DNA of 64,000 bases from Salibacter halophilus. Its GTDB lineage: Bacteria > Bacteroidota > Bacteroidia > Flavobacteriales_G > Salibacteraceae. The position numbers and the translations under genes were made by a program. Shown here piece by piece: positions 50,809-59,679 of the stretch. The notes under the pieces were generated by a model. The model saw only the letters and a program-made list of their open reading frames with translations, had not been told where the DNA came from and made no database searches. How positions within the stretch are numbered: the first letter of the stretch is position 1; each line of letters opens with the position of its first letter. The stretch covers positions 186,001-250,000 of the forward strand of contig NZ_WACR01000005.1 of assembly GCF_008806325.1 (NCBI RefSeq). Direction: 5' to 3'.

Positions 50809-52155
50809 TTAGCCTTCTTTGTAAGGAACCTCTCTTTCGAGGAATGTGATATCGTATTGTTCCAGCTCTTTTAAAACAGGTGTATAAACCTTTTTGTCAA
50901 TTGGGAGATGGACACCTTTAAGATCGATTTTGTTGTTGAGAATCAACTTTACTGCTATTCCTACCGGATAGCCAACAGTTTGAGCCATAGCAGTGTAAGT
51001 TTGATCAGCACCTATTTTCACCATGCTCGATTCCATCTGCTTGCGTTCACCGTTCTTCATGTAACCAAAGATGTGATGCATAGCGATCATGTCTTTATCC
51101 TGTGGTTCAAGTTGCCATTTTGAACCGAGAAGTTTTTGAAGTACCTGAGCAGGAGTGGCATTTTTAATCCCGATTTTTTCATCTTCAAAAATACCCAGCC
51201 ATTCGAGTTTATGCATGATATCATCATCGTGATCGATACGTAAATAGTGCATCAATTTCAACTCTACTGAATCGTGTGGATTGTAAGCCAGGAATAAGTT
51301 GATAAACTCACGGTAAGTCATATCCTCAGAGTCCTCTAGCTGATAACTGTCATCAGTAGCACCCAGCTTCACAAAAACATCCCATGCGCGACAAAAACCG
51401 GGTCTTCTGAAAGTTCCTCTAAAAAGTGTTGGGATGTCATCGAGTCCGTAAATTTCACGATATTTCAACGAATCACGATTCGCATATCCTTCAAAATTGC
51501 CGTAGTTGGGAACTTCAATAATCTCAGTTCTTCTAAATAATTGATGATAAGGAATGTACTTGTATTTTCCTTCCTGAATAAACTTCACAGCTCCACCTGC
51601 ACCGGCAAGAACTACATTTCTAGGGTTCCATGTAAATTTATAATTCCATGGATTATTGTCACTTTCAGGAGCTACGAGTCCGCCAGTGAATGATTCAAAC
51701 TGAACCATTTCACCACCATCTTCTCTGATCTCGTCAATCACTTTCATGGCAGACATGTGATCGATACCGGGATCAACTCCAATTTCATTCATTATTAAAA
51801 CACCTGCTTTTTCCGCTTCATCGTTCAACTCCCTCATTTCATCAGAGATGTAGCTAGCCGTCACCATATTCTTTTTCAGTGCCACACAGTCCTTGGCAAC
51901 TTTAGTGTGCATAAATGCCGGTAGCATACTCACGACAATATCAGCTTCACTGATCATGGAAACACGCTGAATATCATTCTCAATATTGAGCTCAGCAGCC
52001 TCAGCATTAGGGTGGTTACCCACTTTATCTTTGGCCATGTTGATGTCGATATCGACAAGTTTCACGAACCAATCCTGTTCTTTGGCGTTATCAAGTAAGT
52101 ACTTAATGAGCGAAGAAGTAGACCTTCCTGCACCTATAACTAAAATATTACGCAT
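50809..52155 (-). CDS. Saccharopine dehydrogenase family protein
   Basis: 448 residues. N-terminal Rossmann fold with ILVIGAGRSTSSLIKYLL (about 4), VDIDINMAKDK and the substrate region NEIGVDPGIDHMSAMKVID (about 123) and FTGGLVAPESDNNPWNYKFTW (in parts FTGGLVAPESDNNPW, about 155). The family includes saccharopine reductase and lysine 6-dehydrogenase, so lysine catabolism or synthesis is likely, but the reaction is uncertain. Single gene, with a terminator shared with trmN6. Confidence 0.88.
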   Translation of the reverse strand: MRNILVIGAGRSTSSLIKYLLDNAKEQDWFVKLVDIDINMAKDKVGNHPNAEAAELNIENDIQRVSMISEADIVVSMLPAFMHTKVAKDCVALKKNMVTASYISDEMRELNDEAEKAGVLIMNEIGVDPGIDHMSAMKVIDEIREDGGEMVQFESFTGGLVAPESDNNPWNYKFTWNPRNVVLAGAGGAVKFIQEGKYKYIPYHQLFRRTEIIEVPNYGNFEGYANRDSLKYREIYGLDDIPTLFRGTFRRPGFCRAWDVFVKLGATDDSYQLEDSEDMTYREFINLFLAYNPHDSVELKLMHYLRIDHDDDIMHKLEWLGIFEDEKIGIKNATPAQVLQKLLGSKWQLEPQDKDMIAMHHIFGYMKNGERKQMESSMVKIGADQTYTAMAQTVGYPVGIAVKLILNNKIDLKGVHLPIDKKVYTPVLKELEQYDITFLEREVPYKEG

Positions 52156-52214
52156 ATTTATGTTTTGATTTTTACTATTCGTTCATAACAAAGCAAACAA
52201 CTTAAATATAAATT

Positions 52215-52931
52215 TTGATGAATCGCCTTCACAAATTATCAACAACGCTAATAATCTTTATTTTTTCGGTAATGGTCGGATCCGCACAACCGACAACTAT
52301 TACCGTTCAGTCTAACATTGAGCACCCCTTTTACCTTTACCTCAATGGCGAGCAAATCAATAAGATACCCACTTCAAAAGTTGAGGCCCACGACCTGGTT
52401 CTGACCGATTACCAAATAAGAATTGAGTTTAGAGACATTACCCAACCAATATTGAAAGAAACTGTCAAGCCTAAATCTGGTAAAAACAGCATTTACAAGG
52501 TCAAAATAGATACATTAAAAAAGCAACATCGATTAGAGCTCTATGAAACACTCAAACCATCTGATGTAAGTGAGTTCAGCGAAAGTTATTACCACATGCC
52601 TGATTATGAAGGTAAGCTAGGCTGTGCATGGCCTGTTGATGAAAGTGTACACGAAGATTTATTGAACAATCTCAAAGGACAGGAAATTGAAGCTCCCATG
52701 CTTTTCAAAATTAGATCTTTTGTTTCATCGCGATGTTTAACAGTTGATCAATTCAAACCAATATTAGCTCTTGTTGAAGAAGAACATGAAAAGGAAGAAT
52801 TAGCAGAGTTTGCATACAGCTACCTGTATGATCGCGAGAACTTTAGCGAGTTATATTCAGAGTTTCAATATTCACAAACTGTGGCAGATATCAAACGGTA
52901 TATTCAAAAACATACCGGTAATAGAAGATGA
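52215..52931 (+). CDS. DUF4476 domain secreted protein
   Basis: 238 residues. Signal peptide to about residue 24 (VGSAQ), a beta-rich domain (30-110) with PFYLYLNGEQI, and a C-terminal DUF4476 domain (about 140-235) with KIRSFVSSRCLTVDQFKPIL, a conserved Cys and FAYSYLYDRENF. Role unknown; export to periplasm or surface is expected. Exact interspersed word at 52397 (VLT). Separated from the next gene by a promoter and a terminator. Confidence 0.85.
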   Translation: MMNRLHKLSTTLIIFIFSVMVGSAQPTTITVQSNIEHPFYLYLNGEQINKIPTSKVEAHDLVLTDYQIRIEFRDITQPILKETVKPKSGKNSIYKVKIDTLKKQHRLELYETLKPSDVSEFSESYYHMPDYEGKLGCAWPVDESVHEDLLNNLKGQEIEAPMLFKIRSFVSSRCLTVDQFKPILALVEEEHEKEELAEFAYSYLYDRENFSELYSEFQYSQTVADIKRYIQKHTGNRR

Positions 52932-52991
52932 AATTGTTAATAACTGTTGATAAAAGAACCTTGATATAAAGAAGATCTTTTCAAGAATATT

Positions 52992-52999
52992 TACCTTTG
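52992..52999 (+). promoter_or_regulatory. -7 element before the DUF423 gene
   Basis: TACCTTTG is an exact TAnnTTTG. Transcription would begin around 53004-53006, immediately ahead of a terminator-like hairpin. Confidence 0.55.
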
Positions 53000-53014
53000 T
53001 TTTAACGAAAAAAT

Positions 53015-53036
53015 GGCTGCTAATAGCAGCCTTTTT
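53015..53036 (+). terminator. Terminator-like hairpin in the DUF423 leader
   Basis: GGCTGCT (53015-53021) and AGCAGCC (53025-53031) form a perfect 7-bp stem with a 3-base loop, followed by TTTTT. It may end the DUF4476 transcript or act as an attenuator for the DUF423 gene. Confidence 0.7.
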
Positions 53037-53045
53037 AATTGGGTT

Positions 53046-53453
53046 ATGCATTCAAAAACGCTCATAATAGCTGCCGGAATCTCTGGAGCTGTTGCCATAT
53101 CACTTGGCGCAATGGGAGCTCACGCTCTCAGCGAATCACTGACGCCAAAAAATCTAAATAGTTTTACAACCGGTAACGATTATCACATATACCATTCAAT
53201 TGCTTTTTTAGCTTTGACTGCTCTACGAGGCAAAATGGGAGACGGTGCTGTGAAAACGGTGTTTTGGTTTTGGCTAATAGGTACAATTCTATTCAGTGGT
53301 TCTATTTATTTACTTTCAATAAGGAATTTAATCGACACCCCTGAACTAGCTATGCTGGGGCCTATTACTCCAATTGGTGGAGTATCACTGATCATTGGCT
53401 GGGCGTATTTAATCATAGCTCCAATGAGAGGAAAAAAGAAATCAAATAATTAA
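53046..53453 (+). CDS. DUF423 membrane protein (YgdD-like)
   Basis: About 135 residues with four helices and the family signature GAISGAVAISLGAMGAHAL (here AAGISGAVAISLGAMGAHAL, about 6-25), NDYHIYHSIAFL (about 44) and SGSIYLLSI with GPITPIGGVSLIIGW near the C-terminus. Function unknown. I use ATG 53046; the upstream ATG at 53013 overlaps the hairpin. Confidence 0.88.
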   Translation: MHSKTLIIAAGISGAVAISLGAMGAHALSESLTPKNLNSFTTGNDYHIYHSIAFLALTALRGKMGDGAVKTVFWFWLIGTILFSGSIYLLSIRNLIDTPELAMLGPITPIGGVSLIIGWAYLIIAPMRGKKKSNN

Positions 53454-53531
53454 TTCGTGTTTACAAACTCAAAAAATACAGTGATTTGTATTGACGAAAA
53501 TTAAAACAATCGCAATCATCAAATATCAATT

Positions 53532-55145
53532 ATGGCTGAAAAAGGACTGAAAGCAGAAAATGCTACAGTAGAATCACTCGGAATCAAAGGAGCAACTGCT
53601 CACTGGAATTTAACTTCTGAGGAACTGGCAAACATTTCCATTGATAAAGAAATGGCTAAAGAAACGAGTACTGGAGCCATTACTGTTGATACAGGAAAGT
53701 TCACAGGTCGTTCACCTAAAGATCGTTTTATCGTTAAAGACGACATCACGAAAGACGCTATTTGGTGGGGAGACATCAATATCCCTTTCGAATCTGATAA
53801 GTTTGATAAGCTCTACGATAAAGTTGTAGACTACCTGAGTGAGAAAGAAATTTTTGTTCGTGACAGCTATGTATGTGATCACCCTGATTACAGAATGGAC
53901 TTGAGAGTAGTAACGGAATATCCGTGGTCTAACCTCTTTGCTCACAACATGTTTCTTCGCCCAACTGAAAATGAAATAAAATCATTTGACCCAGAGTGGA
54001 ATGTAGTTTGTGCTCCTGGGTTTTTGGCCGATCCTGAAGTTGATGGAACACGCCAGGAAAACTTTGCAATCCTCAATTTCAAACGCAAAATCGCGTTGAT
54101 TGGCGGTACTGGATACACAGGTGAAATCAAAAAAGGAATTTTCAGTGCACTCAACTTTATCCTTCCGCACCAAAAGAACACGCTATCAATGCACTGTTCA
54201 GCCAATGTTGGACAACAAGGCGATACAGCTATTTTCTTTGGTCTTTCAGGAACAGGTAAAACAACACTTTCAGCTGATCCTAACCGCCAGCTAATTGGTG
54301 ATGATGAGCACGGCTGGAGTGAAGACAACACCGTTTTCAATTTCGAAGGCGGATGCTACGCTAAAACTATTGATCTCTCTGCTGAAAATGAACCAGATAT
54401 TTGGAATGCTATTAAGCCGGGAGCACTTTTAGAGAATGTTCGTTTTAAAGGAGACACTAATGAAGTTGATTTCTCTGATAGTTCAGTTACTGAAAACACA
54501 CGTGTGTCATACCCTATTTATCATATCAATAATATTCAGCAGCCATCTCGTGGTCAGAACCCAAAGAACATCTTCTTCTTAACATGTGATGCTTTTGGTG
54601 TACTCCCTCCAATATCGAAACTTACTCCCGGTCAGGCCGCTTTCCATTTCATTTCTGGTTACACAGCAAAAGTTGCCGGAACTGAAGCAGGTATCACTGA
54701 ACCTCAAACAACTTTCTCAGCCTGTTTTGGAGCACCATTTATGCCGCTTCATCCAACTGTATACGCTGAAATGCTCAGTAAAAAAATGCAGGAAGCTGGA
54801 GTAAATGTTTGGCTCATAAACACCGGCTGGAGCGGTGGCGAATACGGAACCGGTTCAAGAATAAAACTCAAGTACACACGCGGAATGATCACTGCTGCAT
54901 TAAACGGTGAACTCGAAGATGTCGACTACAAAGAGCATCCAGTTTTTGGATTGAAATATCCTGTTGAATCTCCCGGTGTGCCAACAGAAGTTTTAGACGC
55001 TCGCGAAACATGGGAAGACAAAGATGATTACGACAAAAAAGCTAACATTCTGGCTCAAAAGTTCGTGAATAACTTTGAGAAATTCTCTGATTACGCCAAT
55101 GATGAAATCATGGCTGGAGCTCCTAAAGTGAATCAAAACGCTTAA
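53532..55145 (+). CDS. pckA: Phosphoenolpyruvate carboxykinase (ATP)
   Basis: Converts oxaloacetate and ATP to PEP, the first step of gluconeogenesis, which fits growth on amino acids or organic acids. 537 residues, full length. Motifs: VDTGKFTGRSPKDRF (about 52), RDSYVCDHPDYRMDLRVV, the kinase-1a P-loop FGLSGTGKTTLS (about 236), the metal-binding LIGDDEHGW (about 256) and GYTAKVAGTEAGI (about 376). Single gene with its own terminator. Exact interspersed word at 54552 (GQN). Confidence 0.97.
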   Translation: MAEKGLKAENATVESLGIKGATAHWNLTSEELANISIDKEMAKETSTGAITVDTGKFTGRSPKDRFIVKDDITKDAIWWGDINIPFESDKFDKLYDKVVDYLSEKEIFVRDSYVCDHPDYRMDLRVVTEYPWSNLFAHNMFLRPTENEIKSFDPEWNVVCAPGFLADPEVDGTRQENFAILNFKRKIALIGGTGYTGEIKKGIFSALNFILPHQKNTLSMHCSANVGQQGDTAIFFGLSGTGKTTLSADPNRQLIGDDEHGWSEDNTVFNFEGGCYAKTIDLSAENEPDIWNAIKPGALLENVRFKGDTNEVDFSDSSVTENTRVSYPIYHINNIQQPSRGQNPKNIFFLTCDAFGVLPPISKLTPGQAAFHFISGYTAKVAGTEAGITEPQTTFSACFGAPFMPLHPTVYAEMLSKKMQEAGVNVWLINTGWSGGEYGTGSRIKLKYTRGMITAALNGELEDVDYKEHPVFGLKYPVESPGVPTEVLDARETWEDKDDYDKKANILAQKFVNNFEKFSDYANDEIMAGAPKVNQNA

Positions 55146-55166
55146 GGAAATACCGCTTTATACAAT

Positions 55167-55197
55167 GAGGGGCTGCTTATTAGTAGCCCCTTTTTTA
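55167..55197 (+). terminator. pckA terminator
   Basis: GGGGCT-G-CT and AG-T-AGCCCC pair around TTAT, then a run of seven T's. It follows the pckA stop by about 20 bases. Confidence 0.88.
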
Positions 55198-55220
55198 TTA
55201 CTTCGTACAAAAACCAGGTA

Positions 55221-55922
55221 ATGCGTTTATTCTTTTCTCAAAATATAACTGACAACCGTGGTTTCCTCTCTCCCGAGGATAGCAGGCATGTAGTGAAATC
55301 GCTTAGGATGAAAGCCGGTGATGAAGTCAATATCACTGATGGCAAAGGAATCTGCTACTCTGCCCGGATTGAAGACGCCAACTTTAGGAAATGTACGTTC
55401 TCTATATACGGCTCTGACCGAATAGAAAAAAACTGGAATTTTTACCTCCATATCGCAATTGCTCCTACCAAAAACATCGATCGTTTTGAGTGGTTCTTAG
55501 AAAAAGCCACCGAATTGGGAATCGATGAAATAACGCCTATCCTTACAGAAAACAGCGAACGAAAACGCATCAAAATGGATCGCTGTGAGAGGATTTTACA
55601 ATCTGCCATGAAGCAATCTCACAAATTCACGTTACCTAAAATCAATGAACTAATAGCATTTTCAGATTTCATCGAAAACACATCACAGGAAGTAAATAAG
55701 TTCATCGCACATTGTTATGATGGGGAAAAAACCGATATTAAAAATATCCAAACTCCTGATCGATTAACAATTGTAATTGGACCTGAGGGAGATTTCACAC
55801 AGGAGGAAGTCAGTTTGGCTCAAAATGCTAACTTTACGCCTCTCAGTTTGGGGAGATCCCGTTTGCGAACAGAGACAGCAGCCGTTTTTGCCTGCAATGC
55901 GGCACACTTAAATGCCAGTTGA
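55221..55922 (+). CDS. rsmE: 16S rRNA U1498 N3-methyltransferase
   Basis: SPOUT-class enzyme methylating U1498 in the 30S decoding region. 233 residues with an N-terminal PUA-like domain (HVVKSLRMKAGDEVNITDGKG; in parts VVKSLRMKAGDEV) and the knotted SAM domain with IGPEGDFTQEEV (about 190) and LSLGRSRLRTETAA (about 210). Its stop overlaps the short upstream extension of the DUF4159 gene. Exact interspersed word at 55410 (GSD). Confidence 0.93.
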   Translation: MRLFFSQNITDNRGFLSPEDSRHVVKSLRMKAGDEVNITDGKGICYSARIEDANFRKCTFSIYGSDRIEKNWNFYLHIAIAPTKNIDRFEWFLEKATELGIDEITPILTENSERKRIKMDRCERILQSAMKQSHKFTLPKINELIAFSDFIENTSQEVNKFIAHCYDGEKTDIKNIQTPDRLTIVIGPEGDFTQEEVSLAQNANFTPLSLGRSRLRTETAAVFACNAAHLNAS

Positions 55923-55924
55923 GT

Positions 55925-56605
55925 ATGAAAAGATTGTTTTTGGGTTTACTTTTTTTATTAGGAGTTCTTTACGGTCAGAGCCAGTCTTTCCAAATAGCTG
56001 TAGCTAAATATCGTGGCGGAGGTGACTGGTATGCAAATCTCAAAACCTCTCTTCCAAACCTCATCGATTTTACGAACAGGGAGCTGGATCTGAACATTGA
56101 TCCTGAACAGGCTATTGTAGAAGTAGGTAGTCCTAAAATATTTGAATATCCATTCGTTCACATGACCGGGCACGGAAACATCATCCTCAATAGCCAGGAA
56201 GCCAACAATCTACGGAGCTACATGCTGGGTGGAGGCTTTTTACACATCGATGATAATTACGGAATGGATCCTTACATAAGAAGAGAAATCAAAAAAGTAT
56301 TTCCGGAAAAAGAATTTGTTCCGTTACCTGCCTCCCACCCGATTTATCATCAACATTTTGAATTATCTGATGGAGTTCCCAAAGTCCACGAACACGATGG
56401 CAAACCGCCACAGGCTTTTGGAATTTTTCATGAAGGCAGGCTTGTTTGCTATTACACATTTGAATCTGACCTCGGTGACGGATGGGAAAACCCAACAGTA
56501 CACAACGATCCTCCACAGGTTCACAGAGAAGCTCTAAAAATGGGAGCTAATATCTTGCAATTTGCATTCTTAAACATCACAAACGATGAGCAGCAGGAGT
56601 ACTAG
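55925..56605 (+). CDS. DUF4159 domain protein, exported
   Basis: About 226 residues. Signal peptide to about 20 (LYGQSQ), then a DUF4159 domain that resembles a class I glutamine amidotransferase-like fold: FEYPFVHMTGHGNI (about 77), LRSYMLGGGFLHIDDNYG (about 99) and HPIYHQHFEL (about 137). Function unknown. I use ATG 55925; TTG 55919 is also open. It overlaps the K+ channel gene by 20 bases. Exact interspersed word at 55973 in the signal peptide. Confidence 0.86.
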   Translation: MKRLFLGLLFLLGVLYGQSQSFQIAVAKYRGGGDWYANLKTSLPNLIDFTNRELDLNIDPEQAIVEVGSPKIFEYPFVHMTGHGNIILNSQEANNLRSYMLGGGFLHIDDNYGMDPYIRREIKKVFPEKEFVPLPASHPIYHQHFELSDGVPKVHEHDGKPPQAFGIFHEGRLVCYYTFESDLGDGWENPTVHNDPPQVHREALKMGANILQFAFLNITNDEQQEY

Positions 56606-57449
56606 ATACAAACCAAAAAGCGGTTGGCGTAGAAAGTGGTTCACTGTTATTTATGAAGCAGACACTCCCGGAGGAAAACTGTTCGATATTATTTTACTGA
56701 TCCTCATCCTTTTCAGTGTACTTACAGTTATGCTTGAAACGGTTAGTTTCATTAAAATAAAATACGGTTCAACCTTATTGATGATCGAATGGATTCTTAC
56801 AGGTTTTTTCACAATTGAATACATTCTCAGACTCATCATTACAACCAGGCCCGGCAAATACGCACTTAGTTTCATGGGAGTAATTGATTTGTTGGCTATT
56901 ATTCCCACATACATTGCATTCTTTTTTGCAGGCTCATCTTATCTACTCACGATCAGAGCCCTTCGACTCATCAGGGTTTTCAGGATATTGAAGCTGACTC
57001 GATTCATCGGTGAAGCACAAACGCTCTCTTTAGCCATGAAAAACAGCCGATACAAAATAACTGTTTTCATGGTAAGCGTAACAGCCATTGTAACGATTAT
57101 CGGGACAGTTTTATATATGGTTGAAGGGCCTGAACACGGTTTTAACAGCATCCCAAAAAGTATCTACTGGGCAATTGTAACCTTAACGACAGTTGGCTAT
57201 GGTGACATTTCACCTCAAACTGCATTGGGGCAGTTTATTGCATCGATAGTTATGATTCTCGGTTATGCGATAATTGCAGTGCCAACCGGGATTGTTTCTG
57301 TTGAAATGAATAAAGCCCAAAAAAAGAATGACTTTAAAACCTGCCCAAAATGTCATAATTCGTACACCCCAATTGATGCTCATTTTTGCCCAGAGTGCGG
57401 CACAAACATCGAGGAATACGAAGAGAATAAAGAATCAGAAAAAGCATAA
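56586..57449 (+). CDS. Voltage-gated-like potassium channel with C-terminal zinc ribbon
   Basis: 287 residues. Six helices: S1-S4 (about 30-50, 60-85, 100-118, 120-140), with S4 showing regularly spaced Arg (IRALRLIRVFRILKLTRF), and a pore region with the K+ filter TTVGYGDISP at about residue 203. After the last helix a zinc-ribbon-like tail CPKCHNSY...CPECG (about 255-274) follows. A cytoplasmic metal-binding or assembly role for the tail is inference. Overlaps the DUF4159 gene by 20 bases, so expression is coupled. Confidence 0.9.
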   Translation: MSSRSTRYKPKSGWRRKWFTVIYEADTPGGKLFDIILLILILFSVLTVMLETVSFIKIKYGSTLLMIEWILTGFFTIEYILRLIITTRPGKYALSFMGVIDLLAIIPTYIAFFFAGSSYLLTIRALRLIRVFRILKLTRFIGEAQTLSLAMKNSRYKITVFMVSVTAIVTIIGTVLYMVEGPEHGFNSIPKSIYWAIVTLTTVGYGDISPQTALGQFIASIVMILGYAIIAVPTGIVSVEMNKAQKKNDFKTCPKCHNSYTPIDAHFCPECGTNIEEYEENKESEKA

Positions 57450-57450
57450 A

Positions 57451-57478
57451 AAAACCCGATCGAAATCGACCGGGTTCA
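57451..57478. terminator. Bidirectional terminator
   Basis: AACCCG and CGGGTT, with inner CGA/TCG, pair between the convergent channel and lpdA genes. A-rich sequence precedes it. Confidence 0.7.
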
Positions 57479-57505
57479 ATGCTATGACTATATAACGATG
57501 AAATC

Positions 57506-58894
57506 TTAGATGTGAATCACCTCATCATAAGCCGCTGCTGCAGCTTCCATGATAGCTTCACTCATTGTTGGGTGTGGGTGAACAGTTTTGATGATCTCAT
57601 GACCTGTTGTTTCAAGCTTGCGAATTGAAACGAGCTCAGCAACCATTTCAGTTACGTTATAACCAATCATGTGACCTCCTAGAAGTTCACCGTATTTTGC
57701 ATCAAAGATCAACTTCACAAATCCATCATTATGACCAGCAGCTGATGCTTTACCAGATGCTGAGAATGGGAATTTACCAACTTTAAGATCGTATCCGGCT
57801 TCTTTTGCATCTTTTTCAGTCATTCCAACTGATGCTACTTCAGGGAAGCAATAAGTACAACCGGGTACATTTCCATAATCCATCGGCTCTGGATTCATCT
57901 CTGCCATTTTTTCTACAGCGATGATTCCTTCGTGTGAAGCAACGTGTGCAAGTGCTGGGCCAGGAGCACAGTCACCGATAGCCCAAACATTTGGAATATT
58001 CGTTTGGTAGAAATCATTGACTACAACTTTTCCGTTGTCAGTTGCAACGCCAACATCTTCAAGACCAATGTTTTCAATATTAGCCTGAATACCAACAGCT
58101 GAAAGTACTATATCAGCCTCAATAGTTTCTTCGCCTTTCTTAGTTTTAACTTTAACCTTGCAGTTTTTGCCTTTAGTATCAACACTCTCAACTGATGAGT
58201 TTGTCATCACTTTCATACCCATTTTCTTGAATGAGCGCTCGAGTTGTTTTGATACTTCTTCATCTTCAACAGGAACAATGCGTGGCATGTATTCAACAAG
58301 CGTTACTTCAGTTCCCATAGACTGGTAGAAATAAGAAAACTCAGATCCGATTGCACCTGATCCTACAACAACCATTTTCTTAGGCTGCTTTTCGAGAGAC
58401 ATCGCCTTGCGGTACTCGATGATTTTTTTACCATCGATAGGAAGGTTTGGTAGCTCACGAGCTCTAGCACCTGTAGCGATAATAATGTTTTTACCTTCTA
58501 CAGTTTCCTTTTTACCGTCTTCCTTCTCTACTTCTATTTTATTTTTTCCCTTGAGTTTTCCATAGCCCATGATAACGTCAATCTTGTTCTTCTTCATCAA
58601 GAACTGAACACCGTTACTCATCTTATCTGCTACGCCACGACTGCGGGAAATTACTTTGCTAAAATCTTTATCAAATTCTTTTCCTGACAATCCGTACTCA
58701 TCAGCATGCTTCATGTATTCGTAAACATTTGCTGTTTTGAGTAAAGATTTCGTTGGAATACAGCCCCAGTTAAGGCAAATTCCACCGAGCGATTCTTTTT
58801 CAACAACCGCCACTTTCATTCCTAACTGAGAGCCGCGAATGGCAGCTACATAACCGCCAGGACCACTTCCTAAAACTACTAAATCGTAAGCCAT
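57506..58894 (-). CDS. lpdA: Dihydrolipoyl dehydrogenase
   Basis: E3 component of 2-oxo acid dehydrogenase complexes and glycine cleavage. 462 residues: FAD motif VVLGSGPGGYVAAI (about 5), redox disulfide GGICLNWGCIPTKS (about 36), NAD motif VVVGSGAIGSEFSYF (about 174), WAIGDCAPGPALAHVASHEG (about 306) and the C-terminal catalytic TVHPHPTMSEA (about 440). The gene stands alone rather than in a dehydrogenase cluster. It would also serve gcvT's pathway encoded at 16-17 kb. Confidence 0.97.
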   Translation of the reverse strand: MAYDLVVLGSGPGGYVAAIRGSQLGMKVAVVEKESLGGICLNWGCIPTKSLLKTANVYEYMKHADEYGLSGKEFDKDFSKVISRSRGVADKMSNGVQFLMKKNKIDVIMGYGKLKGKNKIEVEKEDGKKETVEGKNIIIATGARARELPNLPIDGKKIIEYRKAMSLEKQPKKMVVVGSGAIGSEFSYFYQSMGTEVTLVEYMPRIVPVEDEEVSKQLERSFKKMGMKVMTNSSVESVDTKGKNCKVKVKTKKGEETIEADIVLSAVGIQANIENIGLEDVGVATDNGKVVVNDFYQTNIPNVWAIGDCAPGPALAHVASHEGIIAVEKMAEMNPEPMDYGNVPGCTYCFPEVASVGMTEKDAKEAGYDLKVGKFPFSASGKASAAGHNDGFVKLIFDAKYGELLGGHMIGYNVTEMVAELVSIRKLETTGHEIIKTVHPHPTMSEAIMEAAAAAYDEVIHI

Positions 58895-59092
58895 TATTTC
58901 TTGAGTTTAATTGAATTTATGTCGAGAAATTCTGATGCGAATTTAAAGGAAATGCACTGAATTAGGAAAGTTTTGGAAAACAATGAACAGCCAACATTTT
59001 CACAATATAAAGTAAACAACTTATTTTACTATCGCGTTAAGCCTGTCAATACCCTGATGATATTTGTGTAAAATAAAGAAAGAGCGTATCCT

Positions 59093-59677
59093 ATGCGACT
59101 TGAAGTCAAACATCAACAACGTTACAGCAGATTAGAATTACTGGCAAGATCAATTCTTGGTCCTCTCTACATTGCAGTACCACATGTCATTGTTCTCGCT
59201 TTTGTTTCTGTAGCTGCGTTTTTTCACTATCTCAAAGCGACCTTTACTATTTTGCGATCTGGTGAATATCCTCAAGATTCTCATTCATTTTTGACTTCTT
59301 ACCTCCATTGGGCTGCCAGGCTCCACCTGAGGGTTTTCAACATGAATGATGGTTATCCAAATTTCGGTATTAAACAAAATGATCCCTATTTAACTTTAGA
59401 CTTTGATAAATACGATCCAGACAGAAAGAAAACACTTTTAAGAACGATTTTCGGGTTGTTCTACATCTTTATTCCACATATTATCGTGTGGTTCCTGGGT
59501 TACATTCTTTCATTAATTGGTGTTTTGATCGCTTTCTTTATCGTTTTATTCACCGGTAAATATCCTGCGGGGCTACACCGTTTTCAAGTAGGTACGCTCA
59601 GATGGATGGTTCGGGTACTTGGCTCTTTATTCCATCTCGAGGATTCGTATCCGGCTTTTAGTGGATCTGACCGATAA
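59093..59677 (+). CDS. DUF4389 membrane protein, duplicated
   Basis: 194 residues containing two copies of the DUF4389 unit. Copy one (about 12-95) has RSILGPLYIAVPHVIV, GEYPQDSHSF and MNDGYPNFG; copy two (about 115-190) has RTIFGLFYIFIPHIIV, GKYPAGLHRF and LEDSYPAFSG. Each unit carries one or two membrane helices with a Pro-His pair. Function unknown. The exact interspersed word at 59663 encodes the terminal GSDR. It ends two bases before xerD and is likely co-transcribed with it. Confidence 0.85.
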   Translation: MRLEVKHQQRYSRLELLARSILGPLYIAVPHVIVLAFVSVAAFFHYLKATFTILRSGEYPQDSHSFLTSYLHWAARLHLRVFNMNDGYPNFGIKQNDPYLTLDFDKYDPDRKKTLLRTIFGLFYIFIPHIIVWFLGYILSLIGVLIAFFIVLFTGKYPAGLHRFQVGTLRWMVRVLGSLFHLEDSYPAFSGSDR

Positions 59678-59679
59678 AA

